From NCBI RefSeq assembly GCF_025562455.1, contig NZ_JAHPRO010000012.1, forward strand, positions 62,001-126,000: a stretch of 64,000 nucleotides of DNA, written 5' to 3'. Numbering within the stretch: the stretch's first letter is position 1; each line of letters opens with the position of its first letter. Below the pieces are notes generated by a model, which was not told where the DNA came from, did no database searches, and saw only the letters and a list, made by a program, of their open reading frames with translations. This document shows, piece by piece, positions 36,686 to 46,422 of the stretch. This DNA comes from Acinetobacter sp. WU_MDCI_Axc73. Its GTDB lineage: Bacteria > Pseudomonadota > Gammaproteobacteria > Pseudomonadales > Moraxellaceae. The position numbers and the translations under genes were made by a program.

Positions 36686-37018
36686 ATGAATAATTCAGTT
36701 AATATCCCTGAATGTGTAACCGCCTGCACCCTATGTTCCGTGACTTGCTCAGGATGTGCTTCCGCTTGTCTGAGTGAAGATGATATTCGCATGATGCGTG
36801 AATGCGTTAGACGTTGTATTGATTGTGCGGATATCTGCAATCTGTGCGCTAAAGCGATACAAAGAAAATCAGCATTGAGTCAGGAAATCTGCTTGATTTG
36901 TGCAAAAGCCTGTGATTATTGTGCGGATGAATGTGGTCAACATGAAGCAGAGCATTGTCAGGAGTGTGCTAAAGCATGTCGGAACTGCGCTGACGCTTGT
37001 AGAAAAATGGCTGCTTAA
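36686..37018 (+). CDS. Cysteine-rich four-helix-bundle copper-storage protein (Csp/DUF326)
   Basis: 110 residues with 21 cysteines, most in CxxxC spacing (CVTACTLCSVTC; CVRRCIDCADICNLC; CQECAKACRNCADAC). This is the pattern of Csp proteins, whose four-helix bundles line their core with Cys and bind many Cu(I) ions. No signal peptide is present, so it should be a cytosolic Csp3-like protein that buffers copper. AAGGA precedes the ATG. The adjacent copper regulator seen in some genomes is absent here. Confidence 0.9.
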   Translation: MNNSVNIPECVTACTLCSVTCSGCASACLSEDDIRMMRECVRRCIDCADICNLCAKAIQRKSALSQEICLICAKACDYCADECGQHEAEHCQECAKACRNCADACRKMAA

Positions 37019-37136
37019 AATACTGTGGCAGATATCTAGTTTTTTTAGTTTTAATTTTATAAAACAAACATTTTAAACCTTGATATTGCTCTTAGGTTTG
37101 TCTGTTTCGGTTGTAGTATTCAGATAAAGTTTATTG

Positions 37137-37168
37137 ACAAAAAAAGCACCTTACGAGGTGCTTTTTTT
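37137..37168. terminator. Terminator after fumA
   Basis: AAAAAGCACCT (37141-37151) pairs with AGGTGCTTTTT (37156-37166). Flanking A and T runs allow function on both strands, between the convergent csp and fumA genes. Confidence 0.8.
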
Positions 37169-37186
37169 ACTCAACTAGTAGAGCAA

Positions 37187-38713
37187 TTAAACTGCTGTAG
37201 CATCTGTGACTGGAATTTTACCAATCTTGGCTTGCCAGATTTTAGGTGCAATCGCATGAATGGATGTACCATTAACATCAACAGCCACTGAAACAGGCAT
37301 GTCTTCAACCACAAATTTGTAGATCGCTTCCATACCTAAGTCAGCAAAGGCAACCACTTCAGCTTCACGCACTGCTTTAGACACCAGATAAGCTGCCCCA
37401 CCAACTGCCATGAGATAAGTCGCTTTGTTATCTTTAATGGCTTCAATCGCCGTTGGACCACGATCCGCTTTACCAATCATCCCGAACAGGCCAGTATGTT
37501 CAAGCACTTTACGGGTGAACTTGTCCATACGGGTTGCGGTTGTCGGACCAGCAGGGCCAACCACTTCGTCACCGACTGGATCGACAGGTCCCACGTAATA
37601 GATAAACTTACCTTTAAGATCAACAGGTAATTCTTCGCCGTTGTCGATCATATCGACCATACGTTTATGTGCTGCATCACGACCTGTATACATAGTGCCA
37701 CTAAGTAATAAGGTATCACCCGGCTGCCATGAGTTCATTTCTTCTTGGGTAATGGTATCTAAATTTACACGTTTAGATTTAGATGAATCCCAAGTGACAG
37801 CAGGATAATCTTCAAGTTTTGGTGCCTGAATATGTGCAATACCAGAACCATCCAGTTGGAAATGTGCATGACGAGTCGCCGCACAGTTTGGAATCATACC
37901 GACAGGTTTACCCGCAGCATGGCAAGGATAATCCTTGATTTTAATATCCAATACGGTCGTCAAACCACCAAGACCTTGTGCGCCAATTCCAAGTGCATTG
38001 ACTTTCTCAAAGATCTCGATACGAAGTTCTTCCATCTTGCTTTGAGGGCCACGACGAAGTAACTCATCCATGTTAATTTCTTCCATCAATGCTTCTTTGG
38101 CAAGCATCATGGCTTTTTCAGCAGTACCGCCAATCCCAATCCCGAGCATACCCGGTGGACACCAGCCTGCACCCATTGTTGGAACAGTTTTAAGTACCCA
38201 GTCCACAATCGAGTCCGATGGATTTAACATCGCAAGTTTCGATTTATTTTCTGAACCGCCACCTTTGGCTGCAACGGTAATATCTACTTTATTACCGGGA
38301 ACGAGTTTATAGTGGATCACCGCAGGGGCGTTATCTTTGGTATTTTTACGACCAAAAGCAGGATCAGCTAAAACAGAAGCACGAAGCACATTAGAGTTCT
38401 CTAAATAACCCTGACGTACGCCTTCATTAATGGCATCATCCAAACTCATGGTAAGATCAAATTTAACGTCTAAACCCACTTCAAGGAAAACGTTGACGAT
38501 TCCCGTATCCTGACAGATTGGGCGATGACCCTCTGCGCACATACGCGAGTTAATCAGGATTTGTGCAATCGCGTCTTTAGCCGCTTGGTTTTCTTCACGA
38601 TCATAAGCACGACTCATGGCTTGAATAAAGTCTTGCGGGTGATAGTAAGAAATGAATTGAAGGGCATCCTTGACCGAAGTGATCAAGTCATCTTGTTTGA
38701 TAATTGTGGTCAT
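37187..38713 (-). CDS. fumA: Class I fumarate hydratase
   Basis: 508 residues of the iron-sulfur (4Fe-4S) class I type. Cluster cysteines lie in HRPICQDTG, GAGWCPPGMLG and MIPNCAATRHAHF. The C-terminal beta-domain holds GRDAAHKRMVDMIDNG and GPTTATRMDKFT. The enzyme hydrates fumarate to L-malate in the citric acid cycle. It is not homologous to the iron-free class II FumC. A single gene with its own terminator. Confidence 0.95.
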   Translation of the reverse strand: MTTIIKQDDLITSVKDALQFISYYHPQDFIQAMSRAYDREENQAAKDAIAQILINSRMCAEGHRPICQDTGIVNVFLEVGLDVKFDLTMSLDDAINEGVRQGYLENSNVLRASVLADPAFGRKNTKDNAPAVIHYKLVPGNKVDITVAAKGGGSENKSKLAMLNPSDSIVDWVLKTVPTMGAGWCPPGMLGIGIGGTAEKAMMLAKEALMEEINMDELLRRGPQSKMEELRIEIFEKVNALGIGAQGLGGLTTVLDIKIKDYPCHAAGKPVGMIPNCAATRHAHFQLDGSGIAHIQAPKLEDYPAVTWDSSKSKRVNLDTITQEEMNSWQPGDTLLLSGTMYTGRDAAHKRMVDMIDNGEELPVDLKGKFIYYVGPVDPVGDEVVGPAGPTTATRMDKFTRKVLEHTGLFGMIGKADRGPTAIEAIKDNKATYLMAVGGAAYLVSKAVREAEVVAFADLGMEAIYKFVVEDMPVSVAVDVNGTSIHAIAPKIWQAKIGKIPVTDATAV

Positions 38714-38870
38714 ATCAAAAATCTCTTGAGCGGGCAGTTAGCTAGCGGCAGAGATTATATGACAAAACGACACTGCTGTGGGTGGTTTTGCCGAGATTTT
38801 GGTCGAAGGTCTAAGCTTTAAAACTAAGGTTAAAATATCCATCAAAATGATGAAAAAAGAGTGAAAATAA

Positions 38871-39488
38871 ATGAATAATGAGCATTTATCGCAAAAAATC
38901 ATTCAAATTTATCAAAAATATGGGCGCGACTGGACAGAACTTCGCGGTGATTATCTCTATGAAAAAGTTTGGCTAGATTATTTTTTGGCTTTATTACCAT
39001 CTACTGATGCAAGCGTATTGGATTTGGGGTGTGGTTCTGGTAATCCGATTGCAGCGTATCTCATAGAAAATGGTTGTCAGGTGACAGGGGTTGATTGCTC
39101 AGCGGTGATGCTGGAAATGGCACAGGAATTTTTTCCTGAACAGACATGGATCAATGCCGATATGCGATATTTTCATTTTGATCAACAGTTTGATGGCATT
39201 TTGGCATGGGATAGTTTTTTTCACTTAAAGCCTGATGATCAACGCGAAATGTTTGCACAATTTTCAGTGCATGCAAAGCTTGGCGCAGCCTTAATGTTTA
39301 CTAGTGGGCCAAGTCATGGTGAAGCGATTGGAGATATGTTTGGAGAGCCTTTGTACCATGCTAGTTTGGATGCTGAAGAATACCGCGCATTATTGACTCA
39401 ATATGGTTTTGATGTGATTAAAATGGTTGCAGAAGATCCTCAATGCACAGGGCATACCGTTTGGCTGGCACAAAAAGTTAAGAATTAA
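38871..39488 (+). CDS. Class I SAM-dependent methyltransferase
   Basis: 205 residues. Motif I is VLDLGCGSGNPIAAYLIENG, motif II VTGVDCSAVMLEMA, and motif IV FDGILAWDSFFHL. The core is a seven-stranded Rossmann fold with a short N-terminal helical cap (NEHLSQKIIQIYQKYG). The substrate is not evident; this family includes small-molecule methyltransferases. Its stop is 57 nt from the convergent pta gene with an AT-rich hairpin between them. Confidence 0.85.
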   Translation: MNNEHLSQKIIQIYQKYGRDWTELRGDYLYEKVWLDYFLALLPSTDASVLDLGCGSGNPIAAYLIENGCQVTGVDCSAVMLEMAQEFFPEQTWINADMRYFHFDQQFDGILAWDSFFHLKPDDQREMFAQFSVHAKLGAALMFTSGPSHGEAIGDMFGEPLYHASLDAEEYRALLTQYGFDVIKMVAEDPQCTGHTVWLAQKVKN

Positions 39489-39527
39489 AAATAAAATAGC
39501 CCTTTACATTAAAGAACTATTTTATTT
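39489..39527. terminator. AT-rich hairpin between convergent genes
   Basis: AAATAAAATAG (39489-39499) pairs with CTATTTTATTT (39517-39527), with an inner CTTT/AAAG. It lies between the methyltransferase and pta and probably ends both transcripts. Confidence 0.55.
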
Positions 39528-39544
39528 AAAAGTGATTGAATGAA

Positions 39545-41707
39545 TTAAGATGCTTTCGTTGCCGCTTTTGCTTCACCTTGTTGCTCGGCCTGAATGGCGG
39601 TGAGTGCAATAGTAAATACAATATCATCAACCAATGCACCGCGAGACAAATCATTCACAGGTTTATTCAAGCCTTGTAACATGGGGCCAACACTGACTAC
39701 ATTGGCAGAACGCTGAACTGCTTTGTAGGTAGTATTTCCAGTATTTAAATCAGGGAAAATAAAGACATTCGCTCGACCTGCCACTTGGGAGTCTGGTGCT
39801 TTTTGACGACCTACACTTTCGACTGATGCAGCATCATATTGAAGTGGACCATCAATCAATAGATCTGGACGACGTTGTTTGGCAATTTGAGTTGCTTCAG
39901 CGACTTTCTCAACATCTGCACCTGTGCCAGAAGTTCCTGTTGAATAACTGATCATGGCAATGCGTGGTTCAATCCCAAAGGCTTTGGCAGAGTCCGCAGA
40001 CTGAATCGCGATTTCAGCTAATTGTTGGGCATCGGGATCAGGATTAATTGCACAGTCACCGTATACATAGACTTCGTCTGGTAATAGCATAAAGAAAATG
40101 GATGAAACCAGTGAATATTCGGGTGCAGTTTTAATTAACTGAAATGCAGGGCGGACAGTGTTAGCTGTGGTGTGAATTGCGCCTGAAACCAAACCATCGA
40201 CTTGATCCAATGCCAGCATCATCGTGCCAAGAACCACTGGGTCTTGAAGTTGCTCTTTGGCTTGTAATTCGTTCAGTTTACCTTTACGTAATTCGACCAT
40301 TGGCGTGACATATTGGTCTCGAATGGTATCTGGGTCAATAATCTCCAGATCATCTGGAAGTTCAATGCCACGCGCTTTAGCTACATCAACCACAGATTCT
40401 GGCTTCGCCAATAAGATACAATGTGCCAATCCACGTGACTGACAGATGGCCGCAGCCTGTACGGTACGCGGCTCATCTCCTTCGGGGAGTACAATTCGCT
40501 TTTTAGCTGCAATCGATTTTTGTACCAATTCATGACGAAAGGCAGAAGGGGATAAGCGAGGTCTGAGGTTACCATTGACTTGAGTTTTGAGCCATTCGGT
40601 ATCGATATGACTAGAAACGAAACGAGTGACCTGTTCAGCACGCTCAGTATCATCCACTGGAATTTCATTACCAAAATCTGCCAGACGTTGTGCGGTTTCC
40701 AATGTATTGAGTTGTGTATGTAAAATAGGTAAGCCACGTTTAATGGCATGCTGGCAAAAATCCAGAATTTGGGTTGCCGGGGCTGTTCGTTCGGTCAGTA
40801 CCAGACCAGCCAAAGGAATCCCATTACTCGTCGCCAGACTGCTTGCCAAAAGGACATCTGTACGTTCCGAAGCACTGATAATCAGTTCCCCTACGACAAA
40901 TTTATTGAGTTCATATTCGATGCTTGAAGCAATTAAGCTGGAGTGTAAAATACGTCGTTGTTTGGCTTCGCCCAAATGAACCCACTCACCATCAATCACC
41001 GAAGCAATGTCTAATGTACGTGGCACACTTAAGGTATTGCTAAAAGGCACCATGCCGATAATTGGTAATTCTTGGGTGCCTAAATGACGATTGTACTTTT
41101 GTAGTTCCAGACTAAATTTCTCAATTTCAGCATTTAAACGTAAAGATGGATCAATCGTCAGTGGAATTTGTGCTGATTCTTCAGGCAAACCACGTGTACG
41201 CATAAACAGTACGCCAGCGGTGCGGTTTGAATTGACTCCACCAAACTGACGTAAATGTGATTCGATTCTTTCCGCGGTTTTCCGTGGGTTTTGGATGTCT
41301 GCGGCACTGACCAAAATTACTTTCGCATCAAGTGCTTGTGCAAGCGCTGCATTAAGCTCACTGGCGAAATGATCTTGCCCATTAGGCAATAACCCTTCAA
41401 CAATAATCACATCTTGTTGAGCTGCAATAGTACGATGTAGGCTAACGGCTTCTTCAAGTAAATCGTCCATTTCTCCTGCTGAAATATATTGCAGCAGCTT
41501 TTCATGAGAAATTGACTGGACAGTATCACGTTGAAATAAATGGTGAAATAGAGATGTCGTACGATCAAACTGATTCTGATTTTCCTGAGAAAATGGTTTT
41601 AAAAACCCAGCTTTAATTCCGTTGCAATCCAGCGCATAAACCATCCCCAAACAGGCTGAGGTTAAACCGACGCCCTCGGCTGTTGGAATCATTAAAATTG
41701 TATTCAT
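39545..41707 (-). CDS. pta: Phosphate acetyltransferase (long form)
   Basis: 720 residues. The N-terminal BioD-like P-loop region (about 1-220) begins MNTILMIPTAEGVGLTSACL. The DRTGG domain (about 230-350) follows, and the C-terminal PTA_PTB catalytic domain (about 395-710) has RIVLPEGDEPRTVQAAAICQ, MVELRKGK and SYSTGTSGTGADVEKVAEAT. It converts acetyl-CoA and phosphate to acetyl phosphate. Second gene after ackA (82 nt gap). The long form is usual in gammaproteobacteria. Confidence 0.96.
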   Translation of the reverse strand: MNTILMIPTAEGVGLTSACLGMVYALDCNGIKAGFLKPFSQENQNQFDRTTSLFHHLFQRDTVQSISHEKLLQYISAGEMDDLLEEAVSLHRTIAAQQDVIIVEGLLPNGQDHFASELNAALAQALDAKVILVSAADIQNPRKTAERIESHLRQFGGVNSNRTAGVLFMRTRGLPEESAQIPLTIDPSLRLNAEIEKFSLELQKYNRHLGTQELPIIGMVPFSNTLSVPRTLDIASVIDGEWVHLGEAKQRRILHSSLIASSIEYELNKFVVGELIISASERTDVLLASSLATSNGIPLAGLVLTERTAPATQILDFCQHAIKRGLPILHTQLNTLETAQRLADFGNEIPVDDTERAEQVTRFVSSHIDTEWLKTQVNGNLRPRLSPSAFRHELVQKSIAAKKRIVLPEGDEPRTVQAAAICQSRGLAHCILLAKPESVVDVAKARGIELPDDLEIIDPDTIRDQYVTPMVELRKGKLNELQAKEQLQDPVVLGTMMLALDQVDGLVSGAIHTTANTVRPAFQLIKTAPEYSLVSSIFFMLLPDEVYVYGDCAINPDPDAQQLAEIAIQSADSAKAFGIEPRIAMISYSTGTSGTGADVEKVAEATQIAKQRRPDLLIDGPLQYDAASVESVGRQKAPDSQVAGRANVFIFPDLNTGNTTYKAVQRSANVVSVGPMLQGLNKPVNDLSRGALVDDIVFTIALTAIQAEQQGEAKAATKAS

Positions 41708-41789
41708 AGTGACCTTAAATGAAATTCTATTTTTTTAACCTTTATATTTGATTTATTGAGAATACTTTCTCTCAATAAGCCCTGCACAA

Positions 41790-42989
41790 TTAGCCAATCA
41801 TAGCGTCAAGCTTTTTTGTTTGTTGCACCACTTGTTCAGTTTCTTTAGCAATACGACCTTCTTCATCTGTAGGAATTACCCAGATTTGTGGCCCTTGACC
41901 CGCATCAATACGACCCTCTGTACCACGTTGTAATGTATTATTTTGATTTTTATCTAGTTTAAAACCAAAATGAGGCAGATACGTCATGGTTTTTTCACGG
42001 ATATAGGCTGAATTCTCCCCAATACCACCCGTAAAAATCAGACCATGAATTTGAGGTAAGCCACAGCTGACTCCTGCCAAAGATTTGGCTAAACGATAGC
42101 TGAATACTTCGATAGCAAGTCTTGCATCTTCATTGCCATTCTCTGAGGCCTCTATCAATGTGCGCATGTCATTGGATAAATTATCAGATAAACCTAACAG
42201 CCCACTTTCCTTATTGAGCATTTTATCAATCTTGTCGATATCCCAACCCAAGTTATTGGCAATAAAGCTATGAATACTTGGATCGACATCGCCACTGCGT
42301 GTTCCCATCACGATTCCTTCAAGTGGGGTTAAGCCCATTGAGGTATCAACACTTTCACCATTCCAGATGGCACAGGTCGAGCTACCATTGCCTAAATGTG
42401 CACTTAACCAGCCACCTTGTCGGAATTGACCAGCCAGTTCGCTGGCGCGATCAGATACATAAGCATGACTTGTACCATGAAAACCATAGCGACGGACATT
42501 ATGTTCAGTATAAAAGAACTTCGGCAAGGCATAGCGATAGGCATGTTCAGGCATGGTTTGGTGAAATGCGGTATCAAATACAGCCACTTGTGGTAATTCG
42601 GGAAACAGACGCATGGTGGCATCAATACCAATCAAGTGTGCAGGATTATGCAAGGGTGCTAATGGGGTTGCATCGACAATACGTTTGATAATCTCTGGAG
42701 TCAGCAATTCCGCTTTAGTTAATGTGCCGCCATGGACAACACGATGTCCTATTGCCTGCGGCTTATAGTTGGCTAAACGTGCCAACAGTGTTTCAAGCGC
42801 TTTTTCATGGTCGGCATAAGGAATGGATAATTCAAGGGGTTCACCGCCGACCGTAATCCCTTTAATACGAGCTTCTGCTGTACCTAGATTTTCAGCCAAA
42901 CCATAAATACGGTTTTCACGACGATCTGAAATCAAAGCATATTTGATAGAGGAAGAACCACAGTTAATCACTAAAACGGATGTAGACAC
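41790..42989 (-). CDS. ackA: Acetate kinase
   Basis: 399 residues with the family signatures [14 protein letters not shown] at the start, [63 protein letters not shown] and [12 protein letters not shown]. The catalytic arginine and glutamate lie in these segments. It makes acetyl phosphate from acetate and ATP, working with Pta for acetate uptake or overflow. First gene of the ackA-pta operon. The 382 bp upstream are noncoding. Confidence 0.96.
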   Translation of the reverse strand: MSTSVLVINCGSSSIKYALISDRRENRIYGLAENLGTAEARIKGITVGGEPLELSIPYADHEKALETLLARLANYKPQAIGHRVVHGGTLTKAELLTPEIIKRIVDATPLAPLHNPAHLIGIDATMRLFPELPQVAVFDTAFHQTMPEHAYRYALPKFFYTEHNVRRYGFHGTSHAYVSDRASELAGQFRQGGWLSAHLGNGSSTCAIWNGESVDTSMGLTPLEGIVMGTRSGDVDPSIHSFIANNLGWDIDKIDKMLNKESGLLGLSDNLSNDMRTLIEASENGNEDARLAIEVFSYRLAKSLAGVSCGLPQIHGLIFTGGIGENSAYIREKTMTYLPHFGFKLDKNQNNTLQRGTEGRIDAGQGPQIWVIPTDEEGRIAKETEQVVQQTKKLDAMIG

Positions 42990-43371
42990 GGTATTGTACC
43001 CAAAATATTTTAAATTGTTTCCCTAATACATTGATTTTCAAATCTGATTTTTTTCAGTCCAAACATCAATGTGACACGTTGTAACATGTGTTGTTTTTCT
43101 GTCCTAGCTAGACTTTAGCCGATTAGACTTAAGCATTATCGAACAATCTTTAATTTATCGTTAGCATTCATGAGTTAAAACCAACGAATAACCAACCTAA
43201 AGGAAATTTCTTTTAAACCCAATATAAGGTTGAATCGCTATTTTTTATAGTTTGATCATGTTGCAATTTATTTAATAAAAAATGTTCCTATTTAAAAAAA
43301 GAACTAAATGATTCAGGGCGAATCATTTTCTGGCTCTGTCGCCTAAACGACAAAACCAGAAAAAATCTATT
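42990..43371. other. 382-bp intergenic region between ackA and proA
   Basis: No gene is seen. At 43326-43363 lies a two-part hairpin (TTTTCTGG with CCAGAAAA, inner TGTCG with CGACA), 9 nt from the proA stop, with no T-run on the minus strand. It may still be the proA terminator. The part next to ackA should hold its promoter, but no clear boxes stand out. Confidence 0.5.
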
Positions 43372-44637
43372 TTATTGACGAATTTGACCGTCACCAAATA
43401 CGATCCATTTTTGTGAGGTTAAACCTTCTAAACCCACAGGACCTCGAGCATGGATTTTATCGGTCGAGATGCCAATTTCAGCACCTAAACCATATTCAAA
43501 ACCATCGGCAAAGCGTGTAGAAGCATTGATCATCACTGAACTTGAGTCCACTTCAGCTAAAAACTGGCGAACTAGTGAATAGTTTTCAGTAATGATCGCA
43601 TCGGTATGGTGAGAGCCATATTTGTTAATGTGTTGAATTGCTTCATCAATACCAGATACCACTTTAATCGCAAGGATCGGTGCTAAATATTCGGTATACC
43701 AGTCTTCTTCAGTAGCGACTTTGACGCTTTCACCCAGGATGCGGCGAGTTTGGTCACAGCCACGAAGCTCAACATGCTTCTCAGCATAAAGTTCAGCAAT
43801 ACGTGGTAAGAATTCTTCTGCGATATTTTCATCAACCAGTAATGTTTCCATCGCGTTGCATACACCATAACGATGGGTTTTAGCATTAAGTGCAATCGGG
43901 AGAGCTTTATGTAGATCAGCTTCCGCTTCTACAAAAACATGACAATTGCCATCTAAATGCTTGATAACAGGAATACGCGCTTCATGGGTAATTCGTTCAA
44001 TAAGACCTTTACCGCCACGTGGAATAATCACATCGACATATTCGCTCATGGTAATCAGTTGTCCGACTGCAGCACGATCAGATGTTGCAATCACTTGGAC
44101 TGCATGCTCAGGTAAACCCACTTTTTTAAGCCCATACTGAATGGCTTCGGCTATGGCTTTATTGGATTCAAGTGCTTCTGAACCACCACGTAAAATAATG
44201 GCATTGCCAGATTTTAGCGCTAATGATGCTGCTTCAAGTGTGACATTTGGCCGTGATTCATAAATCATGCCGACAACACCTAAAGGCACACGCATTTTAC
44301 CGAGTTGAATACCTGTAGGGCGATAGGACATATCTGTGATTTCACCGATCGGATCTTTAAGTGAAATAACATCTTTTAAGCCCTGTAACATGCCTTTAAA
44401 GCGTGTGGGGTTAAGTTCTAAACGATCAAGTAGCGCACTTTCCAGATTATTTTCATGCGCTTTTTGCATGTCAATCGCGTTCGCCGCTAAAATTTGCGGT
44501 TGACGATCTTCTAGTGCAGTGAAAATGGCTGAAAGTGCATTATTTTTAGTTAAGGTCGATGCGCTGGCTAGCAAGCGGGAAGCCTGACGTGCGTTTTGAC
44601 CTACTGTTTGCATATAGTGTTCAATTGAATCGTGCAT
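43372..44637 (-). CDS. proA: Gamma-glutamyl phosphate reductase
   Basis: 421 residues of the aldehyde dehydrogenase fold. Family sequences are [53 protein letters not shown] and the catalytic cysteine in [15 protein letters not shown]. It reduces gamma-glutamyl phosphate with NADPH to the semialdehyde, the second step of proline synthesis. ProB is not adjacent here. Cytosolic. Confidence 0.95.
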   Translation of the reverse strand: MHDSIEHYMQTVGQNARQASRLLASASTLTKNNALSAIFTALEDRQPQILAANAIDMQKAHENNLESALLDRLELNPTRFKGMLQGLKDVISLKDPIGEITDMSYRPTGIQLGKMRVPLGVVGMIYESRPNVTLEAASLALKSGNAIILRGGSEALESNKAIAEAIQYGLKKVGLPEHAVQVIATSDRAAVGQLITMSEYVDVIIPRGGKGLIERITHEARIPVIKHLDGNCHVFVEAEADLHKALPIALNAKTHRYGVCNAMETLLVDENIAEEFLPRIAELYAEKHVELRGCDQTRRILGESVKVATEEDWYTEYLAPILAIKVVSGIDEAIQHINKYGSHHTDAIITENYSLVRQFLAEVDSSSVMINASTRFADGFEYGLGAEIGISTDKIHARGPVGLEGLTSQKWIVFGDGQIRQ

Positions 44638-44977
44638 AGCAGTCTTTGATCGGTTAAAATTCCATAAAGGTATTTTGCATATTAACAGGCTATGACCAGA
44701 TTGGTATAGTCATCATGATGGGGTAAAGATGAGCTAATGCATAATTTTGTAGAAAACTGTGAAATTGTTACGCGACTTTAAATATTTTGAAACTTGAAAA
44801 AGCTCGAAACTGGATGAGCGGTTATAGAAAGGGTTGCTTAAAAAAGTCACATCTGTATAGAATGAAACAATAAGGCTATTGACGTTATACAAAAAAATTG
44901 AGTTAGGATGTATAGCCGTTGTGTCGCATGGAACGGAGCTTGCATAGATAAAAAACAACGCAGGCAGGAGGCAGGAA
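44638..44977. other. 340-bp intergenic region between proA and the hydrolase-PilZ gene
   Basis: Divergent control region with no believable gene; an 84-codon minus frame here overlaps the hydrolase start and was rejected. TTGACG at 44879-44884 with a TAGGAT-like box 19 nt on may be part of the plus-strand promoter. The SD GGAGG stands just before the hydrolase ATG. Confidence 0.45.
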
Positions 44978-46312
44978 ATGAATTCCATTATCCAGATGGA
45001 CGCGGATCTTCACCAAGCGGGTTCACCTTTTGGTTTCTTTGATCTTTATCATAAAGATATTTTTAAACAATCCGCTCGTGAAACGTGGATTGATGGGTGG
45101 AAAGTCGAGTACATGGCCATGGCAGATGTACGCACAATTCATCAAACGCCTATTGTGATTGTAGGTGGCGCTTTTCAAAATTTTAATTCTTATAAATATT
45201 GTGTTGAGCAGTTGTTTGCTTGTGGGCCTGTTATTTTAATTGATTTACCGTCAATGGGTGCGAATCAGCAGATTACCAATCGTGATACAGGTGTTTCTGC
45301 GGGAACACTTGAATTGTCTGATTTATCTAGCATGCTTGGGGTGTGGCTGGATATGGTGGGTATTTCAAAAGTTTCTATGATGGGCATGTCATTAGGCTCA
45401 GTAGTTGCTTCTTCATTTGCGCATCAGCGACCTGAACTGGTTGATCGGATGGTTCTAATGGGGGTCATGCAAAAGACCCGTAAAAGCTGGCGTATGATCT
45501 TGGAAGAGTCACTAAAGTTGATGCAAGAAGATCGTATGGAGGAATTTGGTCAAGCGGTGATTTTATATTTGGTGAATCATGCCAAAATGGATAAAACCCG
45601 TATGTCACCGACAGCCAGACGTTTGTTTTTTCGCCAAATGGCTGAATTTACCAAAACTGAGCGTCTACGTTATGAGATCAACTGCAATCGATTGTTGCGT
45701 TTGAAAGATGTGCCAATTCCACACTGTAAAACACTTGTCGCAGCAGGGCAGTACGACAGTTTTACGCTACCATTTGAAAATGCCAATTTTGCCTTGCAAT
45801 GTCCAGATATGCAGTTTGCGTTGATTGCCAATGCTGACCATGTTCCACAGCTTCAACGCCGTAAAGAAACCATGCACTTGTTTGCAACATATTTAAATGG
45901 CGAATCCATTCACGCTTTGGATGGGATTATTCCAATGACACGTGAACAAATAAAAAATATGGATCGTCGTGGAGAAGAACGTATAGAGGTTATGCAGCCA
46001 CATACTCAACTGACGCATCGTTACTTGCCAGAACAGTTTAATGTAACAATTAGCGACTTAAGCTTCTTTGGTGTATTACTACAAATTGATCAGCCAAGTG
46101 AAGCCCAACGTGTTGAAAGTTATCCACGCGACTTGGCTTTACATTTAGAAGATGATGAAGGTGTATTTAGTATCGAATGTCTGATTTTTCAGGTTGATAC
46201 ATCTGGAGTGAGAGCGATATTTAAGCATGGCAGTTTTGCGGTCGCTGATCGTTTGCTGCGCTATGTTACGCGACAAAAAGAACATCAACTTCAGTACGCT
46301 GAGGTGGTGTAA
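44978..46312 (+). CDS. Alpha/beta-hydrolase with C-terminal PilZ-like domain
   Basis: 444 residues. The N-terminal alpha/beta hydrolase (about 40-310) has the nucleophile elbow G136-M-S138-L-G140, an acid D260 in AAGQYDSF and H288 in NADHVPQ, a complete triad. The C-terminal part (about 325-435) resembles PilZ: R331-G-E-E-R335 (RxxxR) and D360-L-S-F-F-G365 (D/NxSxxG), the two motifs that bind cyclic di-GMP. Together they suggest an esterase or RhlA-like acyltransferase whose activity is controlled by c-di-GMP. The fusion appears on reading; the function is inferred. Confidence 0.75.
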   Translation: MNSIIQMDADLHQAGSPFGFFDLYHKDIFKQSARETWIDGWKVEYMAMADVRTIHQTPIVIVGGAFQNFNSYKYCVEQLFACGPVILIDLPSMGANQQITNRDTGVSAGTLELSDLSSMLGVWLDMVGISKVSMMGMSLGSVVASSFAHQRPELVDRMVLMGVMQKTRKSWRMILEESLKLMQEDRMEEFGQAVILYLVNHAKMDKTRMSPTARRLFFRQMAEFTKTERLRYEINCNRLLRLKDVPIPHCKTLVAAGQYDSFTLPFENANFALQCPDMQFALIANADHVPQLQRRKETMHLFATYLNGESIHALDGIIPMTREQIKNMDRRGEERIEVMQPHTQLTHRYLPEQFNVTISDLSFFGVLLQIDQPSEAQRVESYPRDLALHLEDDEGVFSIECLIFQVDTSGVRAIFKHGSFAVADRLLRYVTRQKEHQLQYAEVV

Positions 46313-46363
46313 CGCGAATAGGGGGCTCTAAGAAACCATCTCTTGCCGCGTTATTTTGGGGAT

Positions 46364-46392
46364 AAAAAACAGCGTTTTTTACGCTGTTTTTT
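46364..46392 (+). terminator. Terminator after the hydrolase-PilZ gene
   Basis: AAAAAACAGCGT (46364-46375) pairs perfectly with ACGCTGTTTTTT (46381-46392). It stands before the convergent methyltransferase gene and may serve both. Confidence 0.85.
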
Positions 46393-46422
46393 ATTGCAGA
46401 AATGGAGGCTCATTCAGCATTT

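Noticed and set aside
43326..43363. Two-part hairpin after proA as a standard terminator
   Set aside because: No T-run follows on the minus strand, so it is described only as a possible terminator.
44734..44988. 84-codon minus-strand open frame before the hydrolase gene
   Set aside because: It overlaps the start of the hydrolase gene, has no ribosome site, and its composition is that of the noncoding AT-rich region.
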